Positions 29,484-38,306 are shown, counted from the stretch's first letter. The stretch is 51,078 nt of DNA from an uncultured Oscillibacter sp. (GCA_947244595.1 CAMXKT010000004.1:1-51078), one strand, 5' to 3'. Numbers and translations: made by a program. Notes: generated by a model not told the origin, from the sequence alone.

Positions 29484-32300
29484 TCAGTCCTCTCCCGGGG
29501 GCAGCAGGCCCTCGGCCTCCAGCGCTCGGGTCAGGTCCTCTCGGAAGAGCTCCGAGCCGGGGGCGCAGTCGTTCTCCATGATAGAAAACAGGAAGGTCCG
29601 GCTTCCGTCCTCGTCCAGCTCGAAGTACAGGTAGTCGCAGCCCGGGTAGCCGATCATGCACCAGCCGTCCTCGCCCATGTAGGACCCGCCGGCCAGCATG
29701 ACCCGGCCCGGGGTGGTGGTATGGGTCTCGTAGTCGACGTTCCAGATCTCCACCCGGAGCCCCCTCACGGTCTCGTACCAGGGCCCGCCGATGCCGGTGA
29801 CCCGCCAGTCGTCCCAGACCACGTTCTCGGGGCCGGCGTTTCCCTCGTCGTAGCGCCCGGAGCCGTCCCAGCCGTAGCCGCTGGCCTTCAGATCCTGGAG
29901 GCTGGTGTCCGCCAGCAGGGCCGCCTGCCGCACCACTTCCTGGGGCAGGGCCTCCAGGCCGTTGGCAACGCGGTTGGTGTACCCGCTTTCGTCCTTGTAG
30001 ACCAGGAGGTTTTCCCCGTCGAAGAACAGGGTCCGGAAGGCGCTGACCGTCACGTCGGTTCCCTCCAAGGGGACCTCTATGGAGAAGGACAGGGAACGGC
30101 TCTCCGGGTCCCAGAGACCGCAGTTCAGATACCCGGACTCAGGCCAGGCCTGGTGGAGCAGCTCCGCCGCGTCCGCCGCGTAGAGGACCCCGTCACGCTG
30201 GAAGAAGAGCTGGGACCCGCCGTAAGAGGAGGCAACCTCCAGGACGCCGTCCCCGTCCAGGTCCAGTGTCTGGGCGTCTCCCAGGGCCCGAAGGAGCAGG
30301 GAGGGGGCGTCGTGGTCGTCGAAGGCGTAGTAATCGGTGATGGTGCCGTAATGATTTTCACCAAACTGTCCGAAGTAGCAGAGCATGACGCCGCTCCGGC
30401 CGAAGAGATGGGTAAAGACCTCCGCGCTGTCCTCCGCCGTCCAGCCAGCGGAGTATTCGGCGGGAATGGTCAAAAAGCAGTCCCGCTCCGTCTCCGAGAC
30501 CACCACGGAGGCCTGGACGCTGCCGTCGGCGGAGCGGTAGACCTCCACCTCAAAGCCCTCGCCGCTGAACTCGTCCGGCTCAAAGCGGGTCCGGTACAGG
30601 GATTCCGCCACGTCATCGGCGCGCCTCTCCACCGTCACCGTCTCCGGCTCATAGGGGGCAAGGCCGTCCAGGGGGATGACCAGCTCCGGGTCCCAGGCGG
30701 GGTATGCCGTAGGGCTGGCGGGCAGTCCGCCGGACCACGCCAAAAACCAGTTGCTCAGGAAGCGGCAGCCGCCGTCCTCCCGGGGCTCCAAGGTCACACA
30801 GACAGGTCCAAAGGAACGGGTGCTCATCTCTCCGCCGTCGCTGACGAGGACCGGGAAGCTCTCGCCCTCGTAGTACAGGAGAACCTTCCCGTCCTTCCGC
30901 TCCCCGGAGGTGAAAGTCACCTGGCCGGGATAGTTTGTATCGCTGTGGAAGCTGTAATAAGCGTCGTATTCCTTCAGGTAGGTAAATAAGTCCAGCCCCC
31001 TTTTGTCCGTCTCGTCCAGGCTGAGGCCCACATACTCCCGCAGAACCGCGTCCATCTCGGAGGCGGGGCACTTGATGAGGTCCAGCTCCAGGTCCTGGCC
31101 GTACAAAACCGCGTCCGCCACGGCCTGCCGCTCCGCCTCCGTGACCTCCATAGGCTCCCCCGTGCCGTTGTAGAAGAGCTGGAAGAGGTCGATCTGCTTG
31201 TAATCCTTAGGGGCCTCCACGGCCAGGAATAGGAGCTGGTTACGGATGTTGAAGCCCTCGCCGTTGAAAACCTCGGTGTTGAACCGCTCCAGCTCCTCCG
31301 CCGTCAGGGGGCCGTCCGCTTTCGAGGTCTCCGGCCTGGCGAAGGAACAGGCGCACACCAGCGCCGCCAGCGCGGCGGACAGCACCGCCGCCCAGAGCCA
31401 GCGCTTCGGAGCCCGGGCAATACGCCCCACCCGCTCCCGGAGGTTCCGCTTAGTCCCGGTCATGGTGGTAGCACAGCGCAGCAGGTCTCCGGGCCCGGAC
31501 TTGGCGGTGACCAGAGCCAGCAGGGTGCCGCCGTAGGCCCGGCGCTCGCCGTCGCCCAAGATCTTTAATGTCCCCTCGTCGCAGGCCAGCTCCGCGTCCC
31601 GGCGGCTGAGGACCGCCGCCAGCCACACCAGGGGATTCCACCAGTGGACCGCCAGGGCCGCGCACCGCAGCGGGGCCCAGATGTGGTCGCCGTGGCGGTA
31701 ATGCGTGGCCTCGTGAGCCAGCACATGTCGAAGGACCACCGGATCCGCCGCGGCTTCCGGGGTGACGTACACCGCCGGGCGGAGCACGCCAAACAGGCAG
31801 GGAGAGGGCAGCCCTGGGGCCGTATAGACCCGCAGAGGGCAGTCCGCCGCCAGCGGGGCCCGGACCCGCCGCAGCCGGCCGGCAAAGCGCGCGTTGGAGA
31901 CCAGGAACGCCGCCGCCATGGCCGTCGAGCCCGCCAGCCAGACGCCGCCCAGCGCCGCCCACCAGTCCAGGGTCCGGCGGGTGGCGGAGGGTCCGGAAGC
32001 GGCTTCCGCTCCGCCGGGGACGGGGGTCCCCTCCTTCGGGACGGGGAGCGTTTTCTCCGCCTCCGGGTGCCGCCGGGGCGCGGGGAGGGTCTGCACCGTG
32101 AGGGCCTCCGGAAGCACCCGAGGCACTTCCACGGGAGCGGCGTAGAGCTGCCCCGGCGCCAGCAGCCGCGCCAGGACAGCCAGCCACAGGGCGTACCGCA
32201 GCCGGGCGCCGATCCGCCGCCCGAACGCCGCCCGGAGAAGGAGCACCGCGGCGGTCAGCGCCGAGGCCGACAGCGCCCAGTTCAGCAAAAGCGCCCTCAT
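29484..32300 (-). CDS. M56 (BlaR1-like) sensor peptidase with large extracytoplasmic domain
   Basis: 938 residues. Transmembrane helices at about 5-23, 35-50 and 115-135, the zinc peptidase motif HEATH at 196-200 with the downstream DAELACDEG, and a fourth helix at about 301-318. In BlaR1/MecR1 the outer domain senses a beta-lactam and the inner peptidase then causes BlaI cleavage. Here the outer part is some 620 residues, much longer than the penicillin-binding domain of BlaR1, with no SxxK/SxN/KTG set that I can see, so the signal is something else. Its start overlaps the BlaI gene stop, the standard pairing. Confidence 0.9.
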   Translation of the reverse strand: MRALLLNWALSASALTAAVLLLRAAFGRRIGARLRYALWLAVLARLLAPGQLYAAPVEVPRVLPEALTVQTLPAPRRHPEAEKTLPVPKEGTPVPGGAEAASGPSATRRTLDWWAALGGVWLAGSTAMAAAFLVSNARFAGRLRRVRAPLAADCPLRVYTAPGLPSPCLFGVLRPAVYVTPEAAADPVVLRHVLAHEATHYRHGDHIWAPLRCAALAVHWWNPLVWLAAVLSRRDAELACDEGTLKILGDGERRAYGGTLLALVTAKSGPGDLLRCATTMTGTKRNLRERVGRIARAPKRWLWAAVLSAALAALVCACSFARPETSKADGPLTAEELERFNTEVFNGEGFNIRNQLLFLAVEAPKDYKQIDLFQLFYNGTGEPMEVTEAERQAVADAVLYGQDLELDLIKCPASEMDAVLREYVGLSLDETDKRGLDLFTYLKEYDAYYSFHSDTNYPGQVTFTSGERKDGKVLLYYEGESFPVLVSDGGEMSTRSFGPVCVTLEPREDGGCRFLSNWFLAWSGGLPASPTAYPAWDPELVIPLDGLAPYEPETVTVERRADDVAESLYRTRFEPDEFSGEGFEVEVYRSADGSVQASVVVSETERDCFLTIPAEYSAGWTAEDSAEVFTHLFGRSGVMLCYFGQFGENHYGTITDYYAFDDHDAPSLLLRALGDAQTLDLDGDGVLEVASSYGGSQLFFQRDGVLYAADAAELLHQAWPESGYLNCGLWDPESRSLSFSIEVPLEGTDVTVSAFRTLFFDGENLLVYKDESGYTNRVANGLEALPQEVVRQAALLADTSLQDLKASGYGWDGSGRYDEGNAGPENVVWDDWRVTGIGGPWYETVRGLRVEIWNVDYETHTTTPGRVMLAGGSYMGEDGWCMIGYPGCDYLYFELDEDGSRTFLFSIMENDCAPGSELFREDLTRALEAEGLLPPGED

Positions 32301-32680
32301 TGCGCGCCGCCCTTCTCCGCCTGGTCCAGAATGGCCCGGAGCTCCGCGATCTCCCCGGCGGACAGCTCCTGCCGCTGGGCCATGGCGCTCATCATCATCC
32401 CCACGCTGCCCCGGTATACCCGGTCCAGAAAGCTCCGGGTCTCGGCCACCTCCGCCTGCTCCCGGTCCACAAGGGGAACGTACGCCTTTCCCCGGCCCGC
32501 CTGCTCACAGCGGATCAGACCCTTGTCCTCCATGCGGTGGAGGGTGGTGATGGTGGTGCTCCGGTGCCAGCCCACCGTCTTTTCCAGCTCGCCGACAATC
32601 TGCATGACCGTCCGGGGACTGCGCTCCCACAGGCAGCCCAGGACGTTCCACTCGCTGGGCGTCAGTTTTACACGGTCCAT
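32297..32680 (-). CDS. BlaI/MecI family repressor
   Basis: 127 residues. Winged helix (about 1-75): MDRVKLTPSEWNVLGCLWER, MQIVGELEKTVGWHRSTTIT, TLHRMEDKGLI, followed by the helical dimer and cleavage region. The ATG at 32680 has AAGGAGG 6 bases upstream; an in-frame GTG 13 codons earlier would lie inside the operator. It overlaps the M56 gene by 4 bases. It should repress this operon by binding the TACA/TGTA palindromes over its promoter. Confidence 0.94.
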   Translation of the reverse strand: MDRVKLTPSEWNVLGCLWERSPRTVMQIVGELEKTVGWHRSTTITTLHRMEDKGLIRCEQAGRGKAYVPLVDREQAEVAETRSFLDRVYRGSVGMMMSAMAQRQELSAGEIAELRAILDQAEKGGAQ

Positions 32681-32692
32681 ATTTGCCTCCTT

Positions 32693-32739
32693 GTCTACAT
32701 TGTAGACATAGTTTATCACGGAAAGTCTACATTGTCAAC
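32693..32739 (-). promoter_or_regulatory. blaI-M56 promoter with two BlaI-type operators
   Basis: On the minus strand TTGACA (32733-32738), 17-bp spacer, TAAACT (32710-32715). Operator 1, GTCTACA-T-TGTAGAC (32693-32707), is perfect and lies over the transcription start. Operator 2, GTCTACA-T-TGTCAAC (32725-32739), overlaps the -35. Their centres are 32 bp apart, three helical turns. Confidence 0.88.
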
Positions 32740-32933
32740 AAAATCCTCACGCCCGCCCCGGAGAAAACCTCACCCGCCGCCGCGCCTTCCATTATTTTTC
32801 AAGGAGGCCCCGGCAGATTTCATAAACTGTTCACCATTTTCCCAAGCCCTTCCTGTATATTATAAATATGCACCCAACCCCACTATGACCCAGGCGGGTC
32901 AGCCCGCCTGCCCATCAGAAATGAGGCTTCATT

Positions 32934-33368
32934 GTGAATATCGCTTACCTTCTGACGCCCAAGCACCGCGTCGCCTACCTGTTCGACGACAACACCATGC
33001 GCCAGGGTCTGGAAAAGCTCCGGCACCACGGCCGCAGCGCCGTTCCCGTCATCAACCGCAGGGGCCAGTACGTGGGCACCGTCAGCGAGGGGGATTTCCT
33101 TTGGCGGCTCCTGCCCGACGAAAGCGCTCCCTGCCCCTGCTCCGTGAAAGAGCTGGAGCGGCTCCACGTCCGGGACATTCTCCGGGAAAATCCCTCCGTC
33201 CGCATCACCGCTTCCGTGGACGAGCTGCTGGACACCATCGTCCGCCAGAACTTCGTCCCCGTGGTGGACGATCTGAACAGCTTCATCGGCATCGTCACCC
33301 GGCAGGACATCATCCGCTGTCTCGCCGAGGAGAAGGAGGCCGCTCCGGCCCTCCGAAAGATTGTGTAA
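32934..33368 (+). CDS. Two-CBS-domain protein
   Basis: 144 residues consisting of a CBS pair and little else. First CBS about 8-60 (FDDNTMRQGLEKLRHHGRSA, VPVINRRGQYVGTVSEGDFL), second about 78-135 (VRITASVDELLDTIVRQNFV, PVVDDLNSFIGIVTRQDIIR). CBS pairs bind adenine nucleotides or similar ligands and usually regulate a partner. No partner is obvious: the neighbours are divergent blaI and the synthetase gene downstream on the same strand. The start is GTG with GAGG about 9 bases upstream. Confidence 0.9.
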   Translation: MNIAYLLTPKHRVAYLFDDNTMRQGLEKLRHHGRSAVPVINRRGQYVGTVSEGDFLWRLLPDESAPCPCSVKELERLHVRDILRENPSVRITASVDELLDTIVRQNFVPVVDDLNSFIGIVTRQDIIRCLAEEKEAAPALRKIV

Positions 33369-33378
33369 GCCCTCCAGT

Positions 33379-33406
33379 AAGGGCCGCTCCAGAAGGAGCG
33401 GCCCTT
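33379..33406 (+). terminator. Hairpin after the CBS gene
   Basis: AAGGGCCGCTCC-AGAA-GGAGCGGCCCTT, 12-bp perfect stem; no U tract, so termination may be partial and the synthetase gene may be reached. Confidence 0.5.
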
Positions 33407-33497
33407 GCCGATAGCCTTTGAGACCGGGCGGCACGCCCCGCCTCAGAGCATCCTTCCCGTTGGAAAACTTCACGGCCGTATAGAAAAAGAGGTGCTT

Positions 33498-34523
33498 ATG
33501 GAAAAGATGGATCTTCAAAAATGCCGGGACTGGTACGATCAAAACCGGGACCAATACGCGGGGTTGGTGACCACCCTGGAAAAGCTCATGGAAACGCTCC
33601 TGAAGGAGAACCATATCCCCTATCACAGCGTCGGCGGGCGGGTGAAAGCCCGGGACAGCTTCCTCCAAAAATTCGAGCAAGGACCTTACAAAAGTCCCCT
33701 GGATATCACGGATATCGCGGGACTCCGCGTCATCACCCATACGACCGCCGAGGTAGCTCAGGTCCGCGGTCTGATTGAGCGGGAATTCACCGTCGACCAG
33801 GAGAACTCCGGGGACAAGGCAGAGAAAATGGATGTGAATGAGGTGGGATACCTGTCCGTACACTACATCGTAACCCTCAGCCCTTCCCGGTCGGGCCTGT
33901 GCGAATACCGCCGGTTCAGCGGTCTTCGCTGTGAGATTCAGGTGCGGTCCCTGCTCCAGCACGCCTGGGCGGAGATCGAACATGACCGCAGCTACAAATT
34001 TGCCGGGGTGCTGCCGAAGGCGATGCAGCGGAAATTCTACCTGCTGGCCGGAACCCTGGAGCTGATGGATCAGGAGTTCTGCGCGCTGTCCCAGGAAATC
34101 GACCGCTATGGAGACCATGTGAAGGAACAGGCGGCCCAGGGCCGGCTTGACGGCATCGCCATCGACTCCACGTCCCTGCTGCAGTTCCTAGACGAGTTTT
34201 TCAGCGAATGCGATACAGAGGCACTCACCAAACATTTTCAGTCAAGCGGCGATAAGGTCATCGAGGAGCTTTCCAGCTTCGGCGTCAAAACGCTTCAGGA
34301 GCTCAAGGACCTGCTTAGCCAGAAAACGCCGGAAGAATGGGCGTCGCTGGTTCCCACTTACATTGGAATCATCCGGTACGCGATGATGTTAAAGGACGCC
34401 GAAACCTATTTTAAGTCCGCCTGGAAAAATCATTGGGGGGCAGGATCGGACGATTTTGACCAGTTTCAAAAAGCAGGCATCGATACGCAAGTGGTGGAAA
34501 AATATGTAGGGCCTCCTCTTTGA
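33498..34523 (+). CDS. RelA/SpoT-domain nucleotide pyrophosphokinase
   Basis: 341 residues. The synthetase domain spans about 25-165: GRVKARDSFLQKF (R48, K50, R52), DITDIAGLRVI (D69, D72, R77), GYLSVHY, and LRCEIQVRSLLQHAWAEIEH (E146, Q148, R150, H155, E159). There is no HD hydrolase domain before it and no TGS/ACT regulatory region after it; instead a C-terminal helical part of about 150 residues follows. Such enzymes transfer pyrophosphate to GTP/GDP, or in toxic relatives to ATP or tRNA. It is longer than the RelP/RelQ small alarmone synthetases (about 210-250). AAAGAGGTG precedes the ATG. Confidence 0.87.
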   Translation: MEKMDLQKCRDWYDQNRDQYAGLVTTLEKLMETLLKENHIPYHSVGGRVKARDSFLQKFEQGPYKSPLDITDIAGLRVITHTTAEVAQVRGLIEREFTVDQENSGDKAEKMDVNEVGYLSVHYIVTLSPSRSGLCEYRRFSGLRCEIQVRSLLQHAWAEIEHDRSYKFAGVLPKAMQRKFYLLAGTLELMDQEFCALSQEIDRYGDHVKEQAAQGRLDGIAIDSTSLLQFLDEFFSECDTEALTKHFQSSGDKVIEELSSFGVKTLQELKDLLSQKTPEEWASLVPTYIGIIRYAMMLKDAETYFKSAWKNHWGAGSDDFDQFQKAGIDTQVVEKYVGPPL

Positions 34524-34548
34524 TTCTTGACGATACATATGGTTTCAC

Positions 34549-34587
34549 GATACCGGAAGCGGCCCCGCCCGCTTCCGGTATCCATTT
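34549..34587 (+). terminator. Terminator of the synthetase gene
   Basis: GATACCGGAAGCGG, 6-base loop, CCGCTTCCGGTATC, then CATTTTTCC. Confidence 0.88.
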
Positions 34588-34772
34588 TTCCGGTTTTTCC
34601 CTTTTTTCAAGCCTTTGATTTTTGCACAATATTCTCTGTCAAAAACAGTTGTCCTTTGTATAAAACACACGGCCTTTGGCAAGGGCGTCCGCAAACTTTC
34701 ACAAAAACAGCCCGTCATGCAAGTATATTCATGTTAAGTTGCAGAAATTATTTACTACGCTAAAATGTACCC

Positions 34773-34801
34773 TTGTAAAATGCGGGATTTTATGGTATGA
34801 T
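34773..34801 (+). promoter_or_regulatory. Promoter of the TAXI-TRAP operon
   Basis: TTGTAA (34773-34778), 17-bp spacer, TATGAT (34796-34801). The rest of the 343-bp gap 34524-34866 is AT-rich with no gene. Confidence 0.75.
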
Positions 34802-34866
34802 AAACGCATACTTGCAAGAGTTGATGCCAACCCTCGCAAAATCCAATCCTGAAAAGAGGAAGAACG

Positions 34867-35946
34867 ATGAAAAAGAAATTCTCTCTGCTGATGGCCGTTC
34901 TCATGCTGGCCATGCTCCTCTCCGCCTGCGGCGGCGATAAAACCGACGGCAGCGTCGGCGGCGAAGGCGGCGGAAGCTCCGCCCCGGCGGACAGCTCCGC
35001 TCCCGCCGACACCTCCGCCCCCGCGGACTCCGGCGCCTCCGCCGTGGCTGAGGACACCAACACCGTGGCCGTGGGCGCCGTGGTCATCGCCCGGGACGAC
35101 GTGCCCGAGGAGGACATCTACGCCCTGACCTCCGCCATCTTTGAAAACATCCCCACCATCACCGAGCAGCACGCCAAGGGCGGCGAGCTGGACTTGGATT
35201 TCGCCTCCTCCGTCACCTCCGTGCCCTACCACCCCGGCGCGGCCAAGTACTTCGCCGAGAAGGGCAAGGAAGTCGCGGCCGTGAAGGACGGCGCGGGCTC
35301 CGGGGACTCCAAGGCCCTGACCTTCGGCACCGGCGGCGAGTCCGGCACCTACTACGCCTTCGGCGGCGTGCTCTCCAGCTATATTTCCAATAGTACCAGC
35401 GTCTCCGTCACCGCCGTGACCTCCGGCGGCTCCAAGGCCAACATCGAGGACCTGGCCGCCGGGGACATCCAGCTGGGCTTCGTCCAGTCCGACGTGATGA
35501 GCTACGCCTACAACGGCGAGCGCCTGTTTGACGCCAAGGTGGAGAACTTCTCCGTGGTGGCCGCCCTCTATATGGAGCAGGTCCAGATCGTCACCACCAA
35601 CCCCGACATCAAGTCCGTGGCGGACCTGGCGGGCAAGTCCGTCTCCATCGGCGACCGGGGCTCCGGCGTGTGGTTCAACGCCGTGGACGTGCTGGGCGCC
35701 TATGACATCGATCCCGACTCTGGCATCAGCCCGGTGTACCAGGGCTTCGGCGACAGCGCGGACAGCCTGAAGGATAAGAAAATCGACGCGGCTTTCGTGG
35801 TGGCGGGCGCTCCCACCACCGCCATCGTGGACCTGGCCACCAGCGGCCCCGTGTACCTGGTCAGCCTGGATCAGGAGCACACCGACGCCCTGCTGGAGTC
35901 CTCCCCCTACTACAGCGCCTACACCATCCCCGCCGGGACCTATTGA
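34867..35946 (+). CDS. TAXI-family TRAP solute-binding lipoprotein, apparently circularly permuted
   Basis: 359 residues. Lipobox LSAC at 18-21, then a Gly/Ser/Ala/Pro linker to about 61. Residues 149-359 are the usual start and middle of a TAXI protein: LTFGTGGESGTYYAFGG, QVQIVTTNPDIKSVADLAGK, DRGSGVWFNAVDVL and DAAFVVAGAPTTAIVDLA, ending at YTIPAGTY, where an ordinary TAXI protein still has about 75 residues to go. Those missing residues sit at 62-136 instead: TNTVAVGAVVIARDDVPEED, TSAIFENIPTITEQHAKG, VPYHPGAAKYFAEKG. The order is therefore C-part, short linker, N-part in one intact frame. The permease of the same TRAP system follows. Confidence 0.9.
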   Translation: MKKKFSLLMAVLMLAMLLSACGGDKTDGSVGGEGGGSSAPADSSAPADTSAPADSGASAVAEDTNTVAVGAVVIARDDVPEEDIYALTSAIFENIPTITEQHAKGGELDLDFASSVTSVPYHPGAAKYFAEKGKEVAAVKDGAGSGDSKALTFGTGGESGTYYAFGGVLSSYISNSTSVSVTAVTSGGSKANIEDLAAGDIQLGFVQSDVMSYAYNGERLFDAKVENFSVVAALYMEQVQIVTTNPDIKSVADLAGKSVSIGDRGSGVWFNAVDVLGAYDIDPDSGISPVYQGFGDSADSLKDKKIDAAFVVAGAPTTAIVDLATSGPVYLVSLDQEHTDALLESSPYYSAYTIPAGTY

Positions 35947-35967
35947 TTTTAAACCCGAGCCGGCTTT

Positions 35968-35996
35968 GGCAAGGGCCGCTTTAAGCGGCCCTTGCC
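35968..35996 (+). repeat. Hairpin between binding protein and permease genes
   Basis: GGCAAGGGCCGCTT-T-AAGCGGCCCTTGCC, 14-bp perfect arms. A second stem (ATTGAAAGGAC with GTCCCTTCAAT, about 36000-36034) and a third GGCAAGGGCC copy (36037-36046) follow. With no U tract this looks like an mRNA-stabilising or expression-balancing structure that keeps the binding protein more abundant than the permease. Confidence 0.6.
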
Positions 35997-36075
35997 GCAT
36001 TGAAAGGACAGCTCTTTCCCGCCGTCCCTTCAATACGGCAAGGGCCTTACTCTATTTTATAAGGAGGCGTCGCCA

Positions 36076-38115
36076 ATGAGCGAGAAAGACAAGAAGAACC
36101 TTCCCGACGTGGAAATCGGCACCGCGGCGGACATGGAAGAGGTCATGCGAAAGTACGATCGGGAGTCCGCCACCCGCATCTGGGAGGGGAAGCCCAAGCT
36201 GGTCGTGGGCGTGGTCATGGCCCTGTTCTCCCTGTACTGCATCTGGATGACCCTGCGCTGCACCTGGGACCTGCCCATCCGGCTGACCTCCTTCCTGGGG
36301 CTCATCACCATCATGGGCTATCTCACTTACCCCGCCCGGAAGGACCACGTGAAGCCCAACTCCATGCCCTGGTACGACGTGGTCCTGATGCTGCTGGGAG
36401 CGGGCTCCTTCTTCTACTACTGCGTCAACTACAACTCCCTGGTCATGGTCATCACCAGCGCCGCCAAAATTAACCCGGCCAGCGAAAACGCCATTCCCAA
36501 CGCCTGGTTCTATCTGGCCATCGGCGTGGTGGCCATCCTGGTGCTGGCGGAGCTCTGCCGCCGCTGCGTGGGGCTTCCCATCCTCTGCGTGGTGGGCGCG
36601 CTGCTGATCTACACCTTCGCCAGCGGCCAGAACCTGGCCCGGGTCATCTATACCCTGTTCTACGGCACCTCCGGCGTCATGGCCACGCCCATTCAGGTCT
36701 GCGCCAAGTTTATCGCCGTGTTCATCATCTTCGGCGCGTTCCTGGAGCGGACGGGCATCTCCAATTTCTTCATTGACCTCGCTAACTCCCTGGCAGGCAG
36801 CACCTCCGGCGGCCCGGCCAAGGTGGCGGTCATCTCCTCCGCCCTGTGCGGCATGGTGTCCGGCTCGTCTGTTGGAAACACCGTCACCACCGGCTCCGTC
36901 ACCATTCCCATGATGAAGCGGACCGGCTACCAGGGCGAGTTTGCCGGGGCGGTGGAGGCGGCGGCCTCCACCGGCGGGCAGATCATGCCCCCCATCATGG
37001 GCGCGGCAGCCTTCCTCATGGCGGAGTATATGGACACCACCTACGCCAACGTAGCGGTGAAGGCCATCCTCCCCGCCCTGCTGTACTTCACCGGCATCTT
37101 CCTGGCCGTCCATCTGGAGGCCCGGCGGCTGGACCTGAAGGGCGTGCCCCGGGACCAGCTCCCCAAGTTCGGCATCCTGATCCGCAGCATTTACCTGCTC
37201 CTGCCCTTGGTGGTGCTGGTGTGGATGGTCTCCACCAACACCCGGACTCTCCAGTTCTCCGCCTCCATCGCCATTCTGCTGGCCATCGTGGTGAGCCTGC
37301 CTCACATCTTCCTGGACAGCCGGACCCAGCACGCCGAGGGCGGCGTGGTCCACTTCGTAAAGGACACCGCGACCATGATTGTCAGCTCCCTGGAGGCCGG
37401 TGGCCGGAGCTGCATCACCGTGGCCGTGGCCTGCTCCATGGCGGGCATGGTGGCCGGGTGCATCACTGTGACGGGCCTGGCCTCCAAGCTCATCAACGGA
37501 GTCATCAACATCAGCAATATGATCCCCTATCCGCCCGTCTCTATGTTCATCGCCCTGTTCCTGACCATGCTGTGCTGCATTGTGCTGGGCATGGGCGTGC
37601 CCACCACGGCCAACTACTGCATCATGGCTTCCACCTGCGCCCCCATTCTGATTCAGCTGGGCATCGGCAAGATCCCCGCCCACTTCTTCGTGTTCTATTT
37701 CGGCATCGTGGCGGACATTACGCCCCCCGTGGCTCTGGCGGCCTACGCGGGCAGCGCCATCGCCAAATCGGACCCCATGAAAACCGGCGTCAACGCCACA
37801 AAGCTGGCTATCGCGGCGTTCATCGTCCCCTATATCTTCGCCTACAGCCCGGCGATGCTCTTTGTCAACGATCCCAGCGTGTTCGAGGTGGTGCAGATCG
37901 TCATCAGCGCCCTCCTGGGCATCTTCGGCGTGGCCGCCGCCCTGAACGGCTTCCTGTTCCGGCCCATTCCCAAGTGGATGCGCCTGGCCCTGGTGGTCGC
38001 GGGCCTGGCTATGATGGTCCCCGGCTCCGCAACGGACGTGGTGGGCCTCGTCGCCCTGGCGGCTATGGTATTCTATCAGAAGGCCATGGCTAAAAAAGGT
38101 CCCGCAAGAGCCTGA
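36076..38115 (+). CDS. TRAP transporter permease, fused 4TM/12TM (DctQM-type)
   Basis: 679 residues with about 17-18 hydrophobic helices. The first part (about 45-200) is the small-subunit region; the large DctM-like part contains SSALCGMVSGSSVGNTVTTG, AAASTGGQIMPPIMGAAAFL and VPTTANYCIMASTCAPIL, which are conserved in TAXI-associated fused permeases. It imports an organic anion delivered by the TAXI protein, driven by an ion gradient; the substrate (dicarboxylate, amino acid or other) is unknown. AAGGAGGCG lies about 8 bases before the ATG. A strong terminator follows. Confidence 0.95.
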   Translation: MSEKDKKNLPDVEIGTAADMEEVMRKYDRESATRIWEGKPKLVVGVVMALFSLYCIWMTLRCTWDLPIRLTSFLGLITIMGYLTYPARKDHVKPNSMPWYDVVLMLLGAGSFFYYCVNYNSLVMVITSAAKINPASENAIPNAWFYLAIGVVAILVLAELCRRCVGLPILCVVGALLIYTFASGQNLARVIYTLFYGTSGVMATPIQVCAKFIAVFIIFGAFLERTGISNFFIDLANSLAGSTSGGPAKVAVISSALCGMVSGSSVGNTVTTGSVTIPMMKRTGYQGEFAGAVEAAASTGGQIMPPIMGAAAFLMAEYMDTTYANVAVKAILPALLYFTGIFLAVHLEARRLDLKGVPRDQLPKFGILIRSIYLLLPLVVLVWMVSTNTRTLQFSASIAILLAIVVSLPHIFLDSRTQHAEGGVVHFVKDTATMIVSSLEAGGRSCITVAVACSMAGMVAGCITVTGLASKLINGVINISNMIPYPPVSMFIALFLTMLCCIVLGMGVPTTANYCIMASTCAPILIQLGIGKIPAHFFVFYFGIVADITPPVALAAYAGSAIAKSDPMKTGVNATKLAIAAFIVPYIFAYSPAMLFVNDPSVFEVVQIVISALLGIFGVAAALNGFLFRPIPKWMRLALVVAGLAMMVPGSATDVVGLVALAAMVFYQKAMAKKGPARA

Positions 38116-38123
38116 ATCCCCAG

Positions 38124-38152
38124 AAAACCGCCCCGCTTCGGGGCGGTTTTTT
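38124..38152 (+). terminator. Terminator of the TRAP operon
   Basis: AAAACCGCCCCG, loop CTTC, GGGGCGGTTTTTT. Confidence 0.93.
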
Positions 38153-38306
38153 CCTGGCGGGGCTGCTTGACGGAAATCCCCGCCTCCGCTTCCATATTTT
38201 TGTGCAGGTTTTTCGGAAACCCTTCCAGCCCTTCATCCGTCTACCTTATAAGGGGACTGTACCCAGAGCTTCAGAAAATCTTAAGAAATCTGTAACCGTT
38301 TTGTTG

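Noticed and set aside
32830..32863. Promoter for the CBS gene (TTCACC and TATATT)
   Set aside because: The spacing is 20 bp or more and the hexamers are poor, so it is not listed as a feature although the gene must have a promoter nearby.
34867..35946. Explaining the TAXI gene order as a frameshift or sequence error
   Set aside because: The whole gene is one open frame with normal codon use, a proper signal peptide and a clean stop; a base error cannot move 75 residues from one end to the other.
36052..37683. Long minus-strand frame of 543 codons across the TRAP permease
   Set aside because: It is a mirror of a GC-rich gene: His/Gly/Asp-rich composition, no family motif and no ribosome binding site. 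Similar long shadows lie across 22389-24353, 38452-40194, 42497-44440 and 45036-46685.
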